Source: M0108 sp044228795 (GTDB lineage Bacteria; Pseudomonadota; Gammaproteobacteria; Chromatiales; Chromatiaceae). Taken from it: a stretch of DNA of 64,000 nucleotides. The stretch's first letter is position 1, and each line of letters begins with the position of its first letter. The notes below the pieces were generated by a model. The model made no database searches. It was not told where the DNA came from and was given only the letters and a program-made list of their open reading frames with translations. The stretch is taken from NCBI GenBank assembly GCA_044228795.1, contig JBGAUE010000003.1, positions 62,001 to 126,000 on the forward strand, written 5' to 3'. This document shows, in pieces, positions 44,786 to 53,431 of the stretch. The translations under genes and the position numbers were made by a program.

Positions 44786-44818
44786 TTGTCATGAAACAGA
44801 AATGAAACAGAAATAATT
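44786..44818 (+). repeat. Three 11-bp direct repeats, Pho-box-like
   Basis: TTGTCAT-GAAA, CAGAAAT-GAAA and CAGAAAT-AATT follow each other with an 11-bp period; the last two share ten of eleven leading bases. The first heptamer matches the PhoB half-site CTGTCAT at 6 of 7. An 11-bp period is typical of tandem sites for OmpR/PhoB-family regulators. Located about 150 bp before the cytochrome ATG. Confidence 0.45.
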
Positions 44819-44966
44819 CCCCCGACCTAGTATCGCGGGGAGACTGGCCACCAACCCCATTTTCGCAACTCGCCCATGCGCTTTCGTTCTCAGGCAAACG
44901 CAGCAGGGTAGGGATGATGGGCCTACTGGTGGCGCGGCTGATGGCACCCACCCAGGAGGAATATCC

Positions 44967-45722
44967 ATGAAACCCTGCACTGCCCTTACCTTCACCCTCG
45001 CCCTTGGCCTGACGGTAAACTTCCCGCTCCTGGCGGATGACCCCGAAACCGCCGCCAAGGAGGTGGAACAGGCTATCCATCTCCAGCCCAACATGGAAAA
45101 CGGCAGGAGGGTCTACCTGATCTGCTCCGTTTGCCATCAACCGGAGGGCTGGGGCACTGTGGACGGGGCCTATCCCCAGATCGCCGGGCAGTATGCCTCG
45201 GTCACCATAAAGCAACTCGCCGACATCCGGGCCCGCAATCGGGATAACCCCACCATGCTGCCCTTTACCATGCCAAAGACCCTCACGCCCCAGGATATTG
45301 CCGATGTCAGCGCCTACATCGAGCATTTTCCCATGGACCCGCACAATGGCATGGGCCCAGGCACAGACCTGGATCTAGGCAAGCGTCTCTACGATGAAAA
45401 CTGCACGGAATGCCACGGAGATCGTGGCCAAGGGGTCCCCGAAAAGCACATGCCCATGCTCCAGGGCCAACACTATCGCTACTTACTGCGCCAGTTCGAG
45501 TGGATCCGCGACGGCAAGCGCCGCAATGCAGACCAGGAAATGGTAAAGCAGATCCAGGGGTTGAGCAGCCGAGAGGTAGCCGCCATCATGGACTACACCT
45601 CCCGCCTGACACCACCCCAGGAGATGGTCGCCATACCGGGTTACGTCAACCCCGACTTTCCCAGCTTCTGGCGTCCCCGACTTCCCACGGTTAAACCAGT
45701 CGAGAGAGTGGCGGAACGTTAG
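44967..45722 (+). CDS. Dihaem cytochrome c, c4-like
   Basis: 251 residues with a signal peptide (cut near LLA-DDP, residue 23) and two c-type haem motifs, CSVCH (53-57) and CTECH (146-150), each in its own domain; Met-rich MLPFTMP at 97-103 supplies a likely axial ligand of the first haem. The two-domain layout resembles cytochrome c4, a periplasmic electron carrier between bc1 and terminal oxidase or the photosynthetic reaction centre. GAGGA lies upstream of the ATG. Single gene, convergent with sat. Confidence 0.88.
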   Translation: MKPCTALTFTLALGLTVNFPLLADDPETAAKEVEQAIHLQPNMENGRRVYLICSVCHQPEGWGTVDGAYPQIAGQYASVTIKQLADIRARNRDNPTMLPFTMPKTLTPQDIADVSAYIEHFPMDPHNGMGPGTDLDLGKRLYDENCTECHGDRGQGVPEKHMPMLQGQHYRYLLRQFEWIRDGKRRNADQEMVKQIQGLSSREVAAIMDYTSRLTPPQEMVAIPGYVNPDFPSFWRPRLPTVKPVERVAER

Positions 45723-45756
45723 CTTTACCCCAACCTGGGGCAGGTGATAGAGTAAC

Positions 45757-45779
45757 GGCGGGGCTGGTAAAGCCCCGCC
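45757..45779. terminator. Hairpin between the cytochrome gene and sat
   Basis: A perfect 9-bp GC-rich stem, GGCGGGGCT and AGCCCCGCC, loop GGTAA, between convergent stops. No clear T-run on either strand, so it may be a bidirectional stabiliser or a weak terminator. Confidence 0.6.
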
Positions 45780-45798
45780 TGGGGTCACGGGGTTGGTC

Positions 45799-46986
45799 TC
45801 ACTTCAAGGATTGGTAATAATCCATGAGGATCTTGGCCACCTCGGGACGTGAGAACTCCTTCGGCGGGGCAACGCCACCACCCAGCAGTTCACGCACCTT
45901 GGTGCCGGACAGGAGCACGAAATCCTCTTTGGTATGATCCGGGGCCTCGCGCATCATGACCACCCGACCCAGCTTCTTGGACCAGGCGGTGTGGTCGGCC
46001 TTGAAAATCTCAATTTCAAGGGCGCCCTCGGGCACCTCCTCGTCGAAGATGGTCTGGGCATCAAAGGCGCCGTAGTAATCCCCCACACCCGCATGGTCGC
46101 GCCCGATGATGAAGTGGGAGGCACCCATGTTCTGGCGGAAGTAGGCGTGCAGCACCGCCTCCCGGGGCCCCGCATAGAGCATGTCGAAGCCATAACCGGT
46201 GACCATGGCAGAGTTAGGCTTGAAGTAGAGCTCCACCATCTTGCGGATTGAGGCATCGCGCACGGGCGCCGGAATATCGCCTGGCTTGAGCTTGCCCAGC
46301 AGCATATGGATGACCAGGCCGTCGCAATCCAGGCGGTCCATAGCCATATGGCAAAGTTCTTCGTGGGCAAGATGCATGGGGTTGCGGGTCTGGAAGGCGA
46401 CGACGCGCTGCCAGCCGCGTTCAGCGATCTCGTGGCGAATTTCCACCGCGGTGCGGAAGGTATCCGGAAAGTCATCCTGGAAATAGGAGAAGTGCAGGAC
46501 CTGGATGGAGCCGGAGACGGCATGGCGACCCTGACTGTGGAAGGTTGCAACGCCCGGGTGTTCACTGTCGCTGGTGCGATATACCTTCTCAGTCATGAAG
46601 GCCATCTGCTCGTCGCTGACCTCCTCGATAGACTCCACGTCCATGACTGCCAGTACCGGATGGCCATCCATGTTAGGGTCGCGCAGGGCGATACGTCTGG
46701 CACCACGGATGGCCGAAACATCTTCCAGCAGGCACATCACTGGCACCGGGAAGAAGGAGCCATCGGTCAGACGCATCTTCTCGCAGGCACCCATGGCATC
46801 AGCAACATTCATGAAGCCCTTGAGGGGGGTGAAATAGCCCCCACCCATCATGACAGCGTTGCCCGCCGCCTGAGAACTGATGACCACCGAGGGCAAGGAC
46901 TCCGCCTCGCGCATCAAACGATGGTGCTGGTCAGGGTCATACACAAACAGGGGTTTGAGTTCGTCAGAACCGACTGGTTTGATCAT
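45799..46986 (-). CDS. sat: ATP sulfurylase, dissimilatory homo-oligomeric type
   Basis: A 395-residue Sat protein with the active-site motifs QTRNPMHLAH (about 198-207) and GRDHAGVGDYYGAFDA (about 295-310). This form, without an APS-kinase domain, is used by sulfur oxidisers to make ATP and sulfate from APS, and by sulfate reducers in reverse. The gammaproteobacterial context supports the oxidative direction, together with AprBA, which is not in this window. GGAGAGG lies about 6 nt before the ATG. Single gene. Confidence 0.95.
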   Translation of the reverse strand: MIKPVGSDELKPLFVYDPDQHHRLMREAESLPSVVISSQAAGNAVMMGGGYFTPLKGFMNVADAMGACEKMRLTDGSFFPVPVMCLLEDVSAIRGARRIALRDPNMDGHPVLAVMDVESIEEVSDEQMAFMTEKVYRTSDSEHPGVATFHSQGRHAVSGSIQVLHFSYFQDDFPDTFRTAVEIRHEIAERGWQRVVAFQTRNPMHLAHEELCHMAMDRLDCDGLVIHMLLGKLKPGDIPAPVRDASIRKMVELYFKPNSAMVTGYGFDMLYAGPREAVLHAYFRQNMGASHFIIGRDHAGVGDYYGAFDAQTIFDEEVPEGALEIEIFKADHTAWSKKLGRVVMMREAPDHTKEDFVLLSGTKVRELLGGGVAPPKEFSRPEVAKILMDYYQSLK

Positions 46987-47284
46987 CTTCTACCTCTCCT
47001 GATCGCCCCCGCGCCGCGTTCCGGACCCATGTCCGATCAGCCGGTGAGCTTGTTGTTGGAAAACCTCAATGGCGCTGTTCGCCAAATTCGCGGCCCCTCC
47101 GCCAGATCCCGGCTCCGGGTTGGGCGCGGCATTAGGAAAGTTACCACAGCGACAGAGCTTCCCCAAGCCTCGCTTAGGGCATTGGGAAACCAAACCCGCA
47201 TCCCGCAGGGAATGGCAGGCCAGCAGCCGCGACCTCCATGGGCTAAAATCCCAATCCTTCACATACTACCAAGAGCGCCTTCTC

Positions 47285-47506
47285 ATGCCCTACTTCATTT
47301 ACCAGAAGACCGAAAAACCTCTAGCTCTGTCTCATATCTCTACCCTACAGGGTTACCGTGAGGCCAAGGAACTGGTCCGCTCCCTGCGCCAGGATCATCC
47401 CCTGTCCGGGGACGCGGCTTATCGCATGATCTTCGCCAAGAGCATGGGCGAGGCGGAGAGACTCCTCTCTACCCCTAGGGACGAGCGGGTGATCGGAGAG
47501 GATTGA
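47285..47506 (+). CDS. Hypothetical protein, 73 residues
   Basis: A small soluble protein starting MPYFIYQKTEKPLALSHI, with a helical middle (YREAKELVRSLRQ) and an acidic tail. I do not recognise a named family, though the MPYFIYQK beginning resembles small conserved proteins of sulfur-oxidising gammaproteobacteria. Codon use matches the neighbours. The longer open frame from 47069 lacks a plausible start. Lies between divergent sat and a convergent transglycosylase gene. Confidence 0.6.
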   Translation: MPYFIYQKTEKPLALSHISTLQGYREAKELVRSLRQDHPLSGDAAYRMIFAKSMGEAERLLSTPRDERVIGED

Positions 47507-47559
47507 ACCCGTGGGGCCAACCGGAAACTCCGGCCTCAGCTACGGGACGACGATGTTGT

Positions 47560-48204
47560 TCAGCCCTTATTGGCCGAGGTACGTTCCGCCCAAAGAAATT
47601 GCAGGACCTTACGAACATAGCGTTGGGTTTCAGGATAGGGCGGTATCCGATTGCCGTATTGCGCCACGGCGTTCTCGCCCGCGTTGTAGGCCGCAAGGGC
47701 CAGCTGCAGATCGTTTCCAAATAAGTTGAGCAAGTCGCGTAAATATCTGGCGCCGCCGCGCAGATTCTCCGTCGGATCCTCGATATTCTGGACCCGGTAA
47801 CGCGCGGCGGTGGCCGGCATCAGTTGCATGAGGCCGGTGGCGCCAGCAGGAGAGACGGCACCGGGATTATAGGCCGACTCGGCGCGAACCACGGCATGCA
47901 GCAGATCCGAATTAACCATTTCCTGACCTGCAATCAGTTCGATAGCACGTTCGTAACGGGCCCGGCGGGCGGAAAGCTTGGCCGGAGACGGCTCAACCAG
48001 GGAGCGACTCTGGCCCATGGCCACCAACTTGGCGCTCTTCTCCGTGAGGATTTTGTTCGCATCCCGTTTCCACTCGAGCTTAAGGTCGTCACCCTGGAGT
48101 GGCGAATCGGTGAAATAGATCTTGCCGACCGAATCTACGTACTTATAGACGTCCGCCCCACTGGACAACGGCAAAAGCAGCAAGATAAGGAGGATTCCGC
48201 GCAT
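47560..48204 (-). CDS. Lytic transglycosylase, SLT domain with N-terminal DUF4124
   Basis: 214 residues: signal peptide (about 1-17), a DUF4124 stretch (VYKYVDSVGKIYFTDSP), a linker, then a Slt-type domain (about 95-205) with the catalytic Glu in VVRAESAYNPGAVSP, GATGLMQLMPATA and LALAAYNAGENAV. It cleaves peptidoglycan in the periplasm. Single gene. Confidence 0.92.
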   Translation of the reverse strand: MRGILLILLLLPLSSGADVYKYVDSVGKIYFTDSPLQGDDLKLEWKRDANKILTEKSAKLVAMGQSRSLVEPSPAKLSARRARYERAIELIAGQEMVNSDLLHAVVRAESAYNPGAVSPAGATGLMQLMPATAARYRVQNIEDPTENLRGGARYLRDLLNLFGNDLQLALAAYNAGENAVAQYGNRIPPYPETQRYVRKVLQFLWAERTSANKG

Positions 48205-48716
48205 GGCGCCTCTTGACTTTCCGCGATGAAACGAAGGAGTACGAACCTTCCCAGAACCCGAGCAATTTTATCCTACACCCCGCCCTAAAGCTAAATCTAC
48301 CCCCAAGCCCAGCCAAGAAGGCTGCATTGACGGCTTGAGGGGATCTGGTCAGCCCCCATCGACGGTAGTAATTAAGAGACAGATAGCGATAGTCAGGGTG
48401 ATCGCCAGCGCATTTTCTCCCAATCGTTGCGCAAATGCTACTTATGGCAACAATAACACAACAACCCTATTCCTACCCTAAGCATTTTTTCATCTTACTC
48501 TCTTAGTTGAATATTTCTGATGGCGTAGCGCAGTAATCATTCGGTGGAAACCGAATTTTCAATCATCTGTTCGTCGCAAGCAGACGACAGATCGAACGAA
48601 TGATACGATTGCCAGGCATCGGAAAATTAAACAAATTCTTTAGTTGCAAGACACAATTTTATTCTTATAATCCGGCCCGAGATCACATCCACCATGACAA
48701 CGAAGAGGGTTACCGC
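48205..48716. other. AT-rich intergenic region upstream of the DUF882 gene
   Basis: About 510 bp, clearly more AT-rich than its surroundings. It holds the transglycosylase promoter near 48210-48270 and, at 48539-48591, two hairpins in the leader of the DUF882 gene. An open frame extends from 48600 into that gene but lacks a ribosome site. No other gene seen. Confidence 0.5.
48539..48591 (+). promoter_or_regulatory. Two tandem hairpins in the leader of the DUF882 gene
   Basis: Hairpin 1: ATTCGGT (48539-48545) and ACCGAAT (48550-48556) with a GGAA (GNRA-type) loop, followed by TTT. Hairpin 2: TCTG-T-TCGTC (48566-48575) and GACGA-CAGA (48583-48591) with one bulged T and a 7-nt loop. The first could act as a terminator or attenuator. 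Regulatory role is inferred. Confidence 0.45.
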
Positions 48717-49250
48717 ATGAACCGGCGAATTTTTCTCGGCCTCGCCCTTTCCGCCGTAACGGCACCCGTCTTCGCCAGGTTTAATGCCCGAGAAACCACT
48801 CGCGTTCTCAACCTCCGCCACGTCCACACCGATGAAAGTCTGCGTATCGCCTACCGCGTTGGCGACAGTTACCAACGGGATGCTCTAGCCAAGCTCAACC
48901 TCTTCCTGCGGGATCACCACAACGGTGAAACCACCTTCATGGACCCCAAGCTTTTCGATCTGTTATACGACTTGCAGAATCGGGTGAATACCCTGGAATG
49001 TGAGATTGATGTATATAGCGGCTATCGCTCACCCCAGACCAATGCCAGTCTTCGCAGAGCCTCTAAGCGTGTTGCGCGCAATAGCCTCCACATGAGTGGT
49101 CAGGCCATTGATGTCAGCTTCGCAGGCTGTTGCAATTCCAATCTGCGCGAATGCGCCATTGCCTTAAGCCAGGGCGGCGTGGGCTACTACGGTAATTCCA
49201 GCAGCTTCGTCCATCTCGACACTGGGCCGGTTCGCACCTGGCGATCCTAG
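48717..49250 (+). CDS. DUF882/YcbK-like peptidase-fold protein, Tat-exported
   Basis: 177 residues. The N-terminus MNRRIFLGLALSAVTAPVFA is a likely Tat signal (twin Arg, hydrophobic core). The rest matches DUF882/peptidase M15-like proteins: DVYSGYRSPQTNASLRR, SLHMSGQAIDVSFAG and GGVGYYGNSSSFVHLDTG, with the His/Asp/His zinc ligands. Such proteins are probable peptidoglycan endopeptidases (E. coli MepK). GAGG lies about 7 nt before the ATG at 48717. Confidence 0.88.
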   Translation: MNRRIFLGLALSAVTAPVFARFNARETTRVLNLRHVHTDESLRIAYRVGDSYQRDALAKLNLFLRDHHNGETTFMDPKLFDLLYDLQNRVNTLECEIDVYSGYRSPQTNASLRRASKRVARNSLHMSGQAIDVSFAGCCNSNLRECAIALSQGGVGYYGNSSSFVHLDTGPVRTWRS

Positions 49251-49336
49251 AAGTTATTTTCTGAACTTTGCTGGCGGCTTGTTCACCAAGCCGCGATAAG
49301 CCAGAAGCCCCCCATCGCGAATCTTCGCAAGCTCCC

Positions 49337-51205
49337 TCAAGGCGTTTCCGGAAAACCTATCGTCAAGCTGTCAGGATGTTGTCCGCAGGCAATTTCCAGA
49401 CCGATGGGTGAGTCCTGTGGAAAACGTTGGGCGACGATCCAGTACTGGGTCAAATCGCCACCCAGTTCCGACAGATTCTTCAGGGCCCCGCGCATGCGGC
49501 GGCTATCAAAAAAAGCAAAGGGTTCATCAAGAAAGACGAACTGATCGTCACGCACCAACCGCGCCACCAGTTCCTGGGATAGGCCGAGGCGTAGAGCCAA
49601 CATGATCTGGCGCTGGGTACCATTGGATATCTCGTCCAAGTCCAAGAGGTTGCGTTTATCCCCCGAATAGACCCGTACTTGCAACCCCTCATCCACCTCG
49701 ATGAATTCGTAGCGGCCCTCGGTGAATTGGGGCAGGGCATGGCTCACCATATCGCGTAGCCCTTCGCTGAAGCGCTGTGACAGGTTCCGCGCCGCACCCT
49801 CCAGTAGTTCCTTGGCTAGACTCCGCGTGGCGATCCAGTCATTATCTAGGGCAATGCGCTTATCGATTTCTGACAACTCCCGCCTCAGGTCACGATGACG
49901 CATACCCTCGCCCCGCATCCGCTCAAGCGACGCCTCCACGGAGGCCTTCAGAGCGGCGAGCCGGCTGAGGTCGCGTTTGATCCACACGGCCTCGTGTTCT
50001 AGGGCGCTAGCCACCTCCTGGGCTGAGGCCTCCAGCAAGAGAATACGCTGACGCAAACGGGCACGCCGCTCGACATCTGGCCGGTCGATGAGGACCGTAG
50101 TGGCCTCGTCCATCCCCCCCTGACTCAAGGCACTGATCAGTCGCGCCGGCAGGGGTTCAATGGCATCCAGCTGATCTAGCTCTTGGGCCAGACGCCGTGC
50201 CCGGGACCGGCGGCGGCGCATCCCCAGGGCTAGCAAGGCCAGCCACAGCCAGAACAGGAGCAGGAGTCCACTCAGGACCACCTCGACAACCAGCACGACC
50301 GTGTGCGGAGACAGCCCGGTCTTGGCGACCAAGCCCTCCAGCCAGGCCAGCAGCACCGGGATAGGCCAGGTCTCCGCCTGGAAGCGCAGCAGACCCCAGA
50401 TCGACCCCACCCCCAGGACCGCCAGCAGGGCAATATTCGAGAGCAGGCCCGCCAAAGCGCGACGTGCACCGTGAGAACCCTGGCGGCGGTAAGATTGGCT
50501 GTATTCATCGCTGGCGGTCTGGAGGGCGGGAAGACGCGCGGACAGGCGCTCCTCACGCTCGGCAATCTCCGCACGGTTACGTTCCAGGGTCTGCACCCGC
50601 CCTACCTCGGGGGAGAGCCGCCCCAATTCCTCCGTCAGGGCGCCTCGTTGCTCCAGCAGGGAAGCCAGCGTCGCCTCGGCCTGGCGAATCTCCTCGCCAA
50701 GCCCGTTGGCGCATGCCTCCAAGGGGGCGGCGCCGACCATGGCCAGGACGGCGGGGCTGCGGGGATGGGGCGAGACAATCTCGCGTTGGGCCAGATAGAA
50801 GGTCTCGACAAAATCGTCAAAACCATAACCAATCAGGCGGGTGATGGCCTTGGTAACCCCGGTAGCCCTTGCCAGGGGCCCATCGGGTGCATCGACGAGA
50901 ACGAGACGTGCCGACTGTTCACCATCGCGGGCCAGATGGCGGCTGACTTCATAGTTGCGGCCCTTGACGCGAAACCGTAAGGTCACCGCCCCCTCACCAG
51001 AACCCCAATGTACCAGCCTACCAATACGATCCTCGGCAAGGGAGAAGGTCCGGCCAAAGAGGGCGAAGCAGATAATTTCGCCGATAGCGCTCTTGCCACT
51101 TTCATTGTCCCCGCTCAAGGCAATGATGCCGCGCTCCGGCAGATCCGCCAGGCGCAGACGCCGGTAACGATGCAGACACTCGGCCTTGATGTGCAGAATG
51201 ATCAT
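49337..51205 (-). CDS. Rad50/YhaN-like ATPase with a central transmembrane hairpin
   Basis: 622 residues. The split ABC ATPase is complete: Walker A GDNESGKS (32-39), Q-loop FYLAQ (Gln 140), signature SNGTQRQ (527-533), Walker B FVFLDEP (556-562) and D-loop Asp 567. Coiled-coil segments (about 165-240 and 335-490) flank two hydrophobic helices at about 251-273 and 303-328. RRQGSHGARR before the first and RRRRSRARR after the second predict both coiled coils and the ATPase in the cytoplasm and a short external loop of about 30 residues. The H-loop His seems replaced (IVAQRF, Gln 593). The ATG at 51205 overlaps the stop of a 67-codon gene. Family resembles Rad50/SbcC/YhaN; no nuclease partner is adjacent. 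Confidence 0.85.
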   Translation of the reverse strand: MIILHIKAECLHRYRRLRLADLPERGIIALSGDNESGKSAIGEIICFALFGRTFSLAEDRIGRLVHWGSGEGAVTLRFRVKGRNYEVSRHLARDGEQSARLVLVDAPDGPLARATGVTKAITRLIGYGFDDFVETFYLAQREIVSPHPRSPAVLAMVGAAPLEACANGLGEEIRQAEATLASLLEQRGALTEELGRLSPEVGRVQTLERNRAEIAEREERLSARLPALQTASDEYSQSYRRQGSHGARRALAGLLSNIALLAVLGVGSIWGLLRFQAETWPIPVLLAWLEGLVAKTGLSPHTVVLVVEVVLSGLLLLFWLWLALLALGMRRRRSRARRLAQELDQLDAIEPLPARLISALSQGGMDEATTVLIDRPDVERRARLRQRILLLEASAQEVASALEHEAVWIKRDLSRLAALKASVEASLERMRGEGMRHRDLRRELSEIDKRIALDNDWIATRSLAKELLEGAARNLSQRFSEGLRDMVSHALPQFTEGRYEFIEVDEGLQVRVYSGDKRNLLDLDEISNGTQRQIMLALRLGLSQELVARLVRDDQFVFLDEPFAFFDSRRMRGALKNLSELGGDLTQYWIVAQRFPQDSPIGLEIACGQHPDSLTIGFPETP

Positions 51206-51405
51206 GTACGTCCCTCCCCCACCGTCTCCAGGGCCTGAAGCCGCTCCAGGGCCAGATCCAGGGCGGCCTGAAAACGCTTCTCGTCCAGGCCCTCGGCCGT
51301 GTCGCGCCGCCGCTCCTGCTCTGCCGCGCAATAGGCGGCGAAGACGACGCTGGGCCGATCGAGGGGTTCATCCTGGGTCTTGCGGCTGAAGGGAAGCTTA
51401 ATCAT
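51202..51405 (-). CDS. Small protein coupled to the membrane ATPase, unrecognised
   Basis: 67 residues, charged, mostly helical (RPSVVFAAYCAAEQERRRD, EKRFQAALDLALERLQAL), without a membrane segment. GAGG lies 8 nt upstream of the ATG, and the stop overlaps the ATPase start as ATGA, so production of the two is coupled. It has no recognised domain. It may be a regulatory subunit or adaptor of the ATPase; this is inferred only from coupling. Confidence 0.7.
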   Translation of the reverse strand: MIKLPFSRKTQDEPLDRPSVVFAAYCAAEQERRRDTAEGLDEKRFQAALDLALERLQALETVGEGRT

Positions 51406-51505
51406 TGAGATGACCTCGTAGACCGCGCCGAAAGCGAACGCGGCGATAGCGGCTATTGTCGGCTAATTTCCGAACTGGGCAAAGTTTAGACAGAATGTCA
51501 CATCC

Positions 51506-53410
51506 TCACTCCCGGATCCGGAAGCGGCAATCCAGTGCCGGTAGATCCACCTCGCGTGGCGAGATGCATAAGGTGGTATTGAGGATGGGATCACCCTGGA
51601 GACGCACCCGGGTCTCCATGGCCAGGTCTGGGATCAAGAGCACATGCTTACGCTCCTCCCGGTCCACCACCACGGCTTCACCCCACCAATCGGAATGGTC
51701 ACGGAGCCAAACCAGCTTCCAGTGCTGGTTGGATAGCCGCTCGCTGCGGCGGATAGCCGCCGCCGCGGCCTCGGCTTCGCCTACCCGCGCCGCCACTGCC
51801 TGGGCCTCGATCAGGAGCTCGCCCCGTAGCCAAGCCCGGAGTTGCTGGTGAACCAGAAGATCGGAATAGCGCCGCAGCGGACTGGTGGCACGGGTATAGA
51901 TGGGCAGACCCAGCCCGAAATGAGGTGCGGGTTCATCCACCAGACGTGAGGGCTTAAAACGGCGACGATAAGCGTACATGCCTGCCAGATCCAAGGGTTG
52001 CTCCACCTTATCCGGGGCCGGTTGGGTGACATAAGGGATGGGGATGCCTTGATCGCGACAAAATGCAGCCACGGCCTCCCCAGCCATCAGCATGGCATCC
52101 ATGACTAGGACCCGGCTGCGCAAACGGGGCAGGGGGCGGATGACCACCTCGCCATCATGTACGCGCAGAGTCACCTCCGGCAGTTCGATGCTGGCGGCAC
52201 CGTTGGCCTGACGGCGGTTACGGAATCGCTCGACCAATGTCACCATGGCGGCCAATGGCGACGCCTCGAGACGATCCTCGGCCGCCTCATAACTCAAACG
52301 CTCCACCTTGACCCAGGTGCGTTGGATCGTCACATCCCTAACTTCACCCGCCTCATCGCAACCGAAGCCGAAGGAGAGGGCCGGCGACATCTCCTGGAGG
52401 CCCAGGCCCAAGCGCTGGGTGATCGCGAGAGGCAGCATGTTCACCATACGTTCCGGCAGGTACTGGTTCCCACCGCGGGTACGGGCCTCGCGGTCTAGCT
52501 CACTGTCGGGCGGAATCAGAGCAGCTACGTCGGCAACATGGACCCACAGTCGGTCGCCCTCCAGGCTGAGGGCATCGTCCGGGTCTTGGTTACCCTCGTC
52601 GTCGATGGCAAAGGCCGGCAGATGGGTGAGGTCCAGGCGTTCCTCGTCGGGAAGTGGACCCACCGCCAAGAGGGGATCGCTTTCGGGCAGGCCGTTGCGG
52701 GCGGGATAGGGATTATGCTCCGGAACCCAGAATCCGAATTGGATCAGGGCCCGATGGGCATTCTCGGGCGTTTCCGCATGCCCCAGGGCCTTGAGGATGC
52801 GACTATGTTCGGACCGGCCCCAGGCCAGACGTTCCACCTCCGCCAGGCGCTCGTTGTCCTCCAGCAACGGCTGGCGGTTGGTCAGCCGCAGCAGGAAGTC
52901 CGCCCAGTCCCGCGACGCCATCTCCTTGGCATGGCGCCGGGCCTGGTCGGCCTCCACCTGTTGGCGGGGGCGGGCCTGGATCTCCTCCGGGGTTCCGGTG
53001 AACCAGAGCCCCTCCGCCACCAATCGCCAGGCCGCCCAGGCGGAGGCTGGTGTAAAGTCCCCATGAACCAGTCCCGCCAACTCCCGCAACTGGGTCGTGC
53101 CGCCTTCCAGAAGTTCCCAAGCCTCCTCGAAGGCACCATCCGGGTGAGAGAGCTCGTTGAGATTGCGTAGCGGGCCGGGGTGCAACAGGTCGATATCCTT
53201 GAGGCGTACCCGCTTGACCTCACCCTTGTCGAGACCAATCTCAATCTTTTCCCCCAAGCTCAGGACGCGAGCCGGATGGCCCTTATAGAGCACCAGGCTA
53301 TCGACTCGAAGATTGGCTTGATGAATGCTCAATGAGGTTGCCGTGAGGTTGGATTGGAAAATCTTGCTTCTCGCTATGATATACCGGTTGCGACCAGCCC
53401 CGGACACCAT
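51506..53410 (-). CDS. RNase II/R-family exoribonuclease (RNB domain)
   Basis: Up to 634 residues. The RNB domain spans about 255-560, with the catalytic Asp cluster in AIDDEGNQDPDDALS, HVADVAALIPPDS, LPLAITQRLGLGLQE and TRATSPLRRYSDL. The N-terminal part is longer than in E. coli RNase II and lacks clear cold-shock domains, and the C-terminal S1 domain is not obvious. It should degrade RNA 3' to 5'. The start is uncertain: ATG 53410 overlaps the ygfZ promoter, while TTG 53332 would avoid it. It precedes the 67-codon gene by 100 bp on the same strand. Confidence 0.85.
   Translation of the reverse strand: MVSGAGRNRYIIARSKIFQSNLTATSLSIHQANLRVDSLVLYKGHPARVLSLGEKIEIGLDKGEVKRVRLKDIDLLHPGPLRNLNELSHPDGAFEEAWELLEGGTTQLRELAGLVHGDFTPASAWAAWRLVAEGLWFTGTPEEIQARPRQQVEADQARRHAKEMASRDWADFLLRLTNRQPLLEDNERLAEVERLAWGRSEHSRILKALGHAETPENAHRALIQFGFWVPEHNPYPARNGLPESDPLLAVGPLPDEERLDLTHLPAFAIDDEGNQDPDDALSLEGDRLWVHVADVAALIPPDSELDREARTRGGNQYLPERMVNMLPLAITQRLGLGLQEMSPALSFGFGCDEAGEVRDVTIQRTWVKVERLSYEAAEDRLEASPLAAMVTLVERFRNRRQANGAASIELPEVTLRVHDGEVVIRPLPRLRSRVLVMDAMLMAGEAVAAFCRDQGIPIPYVTQPAPDKVEQPLDLAGMYAYRRRFKPSRLVDEPAPHFGLGLPIYTRATSPLRRYSDLLVHQQLRAWLRGELLIEAQAVAARVGEAEAAAAAIRRSERLSNQHWKLVWLRDHSDWWGEAVVVDREERKHVLLIPDLAMETRVRLQGDPILNTTLCISPREVDLPALDCRFRIRE
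53354..53382 (+). promoter_or_regulatory. Promoter of ygfZ
   Basis: TTGGAA (53354-53359) and TGATAT (53377-53382), spaced by 17 bp, 50 bp upstream of the ygfZ ATG. It overlaps the 5' end of the divergent RNase frame. Confidence 0.55.
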
Positions 53411-53431
53411 CGAAACGGAGACTCCCTAACT

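Larger units (their letters stand above)
44499..44966. other. Intergenic region between hda and the cytochrome c4 gene
   Basis: 468 bp without a gene. It holds an AT-rich stretch (about 44580-44635), the DnaA-box-like cluster (44688-44722) and 11-bp direct repeats (44786-44818). The promoter of the cytochrome gene should lie in the last 150 bp. Confidence 0.6.

Noticed and set aside
47069..47284. Longer N-terminus for the 73-residue hypothetical protein
   Set aside because: The translation upstream of 47285 is Pro/Arg-rich, has no ribosome site and runs into the sat promoter.
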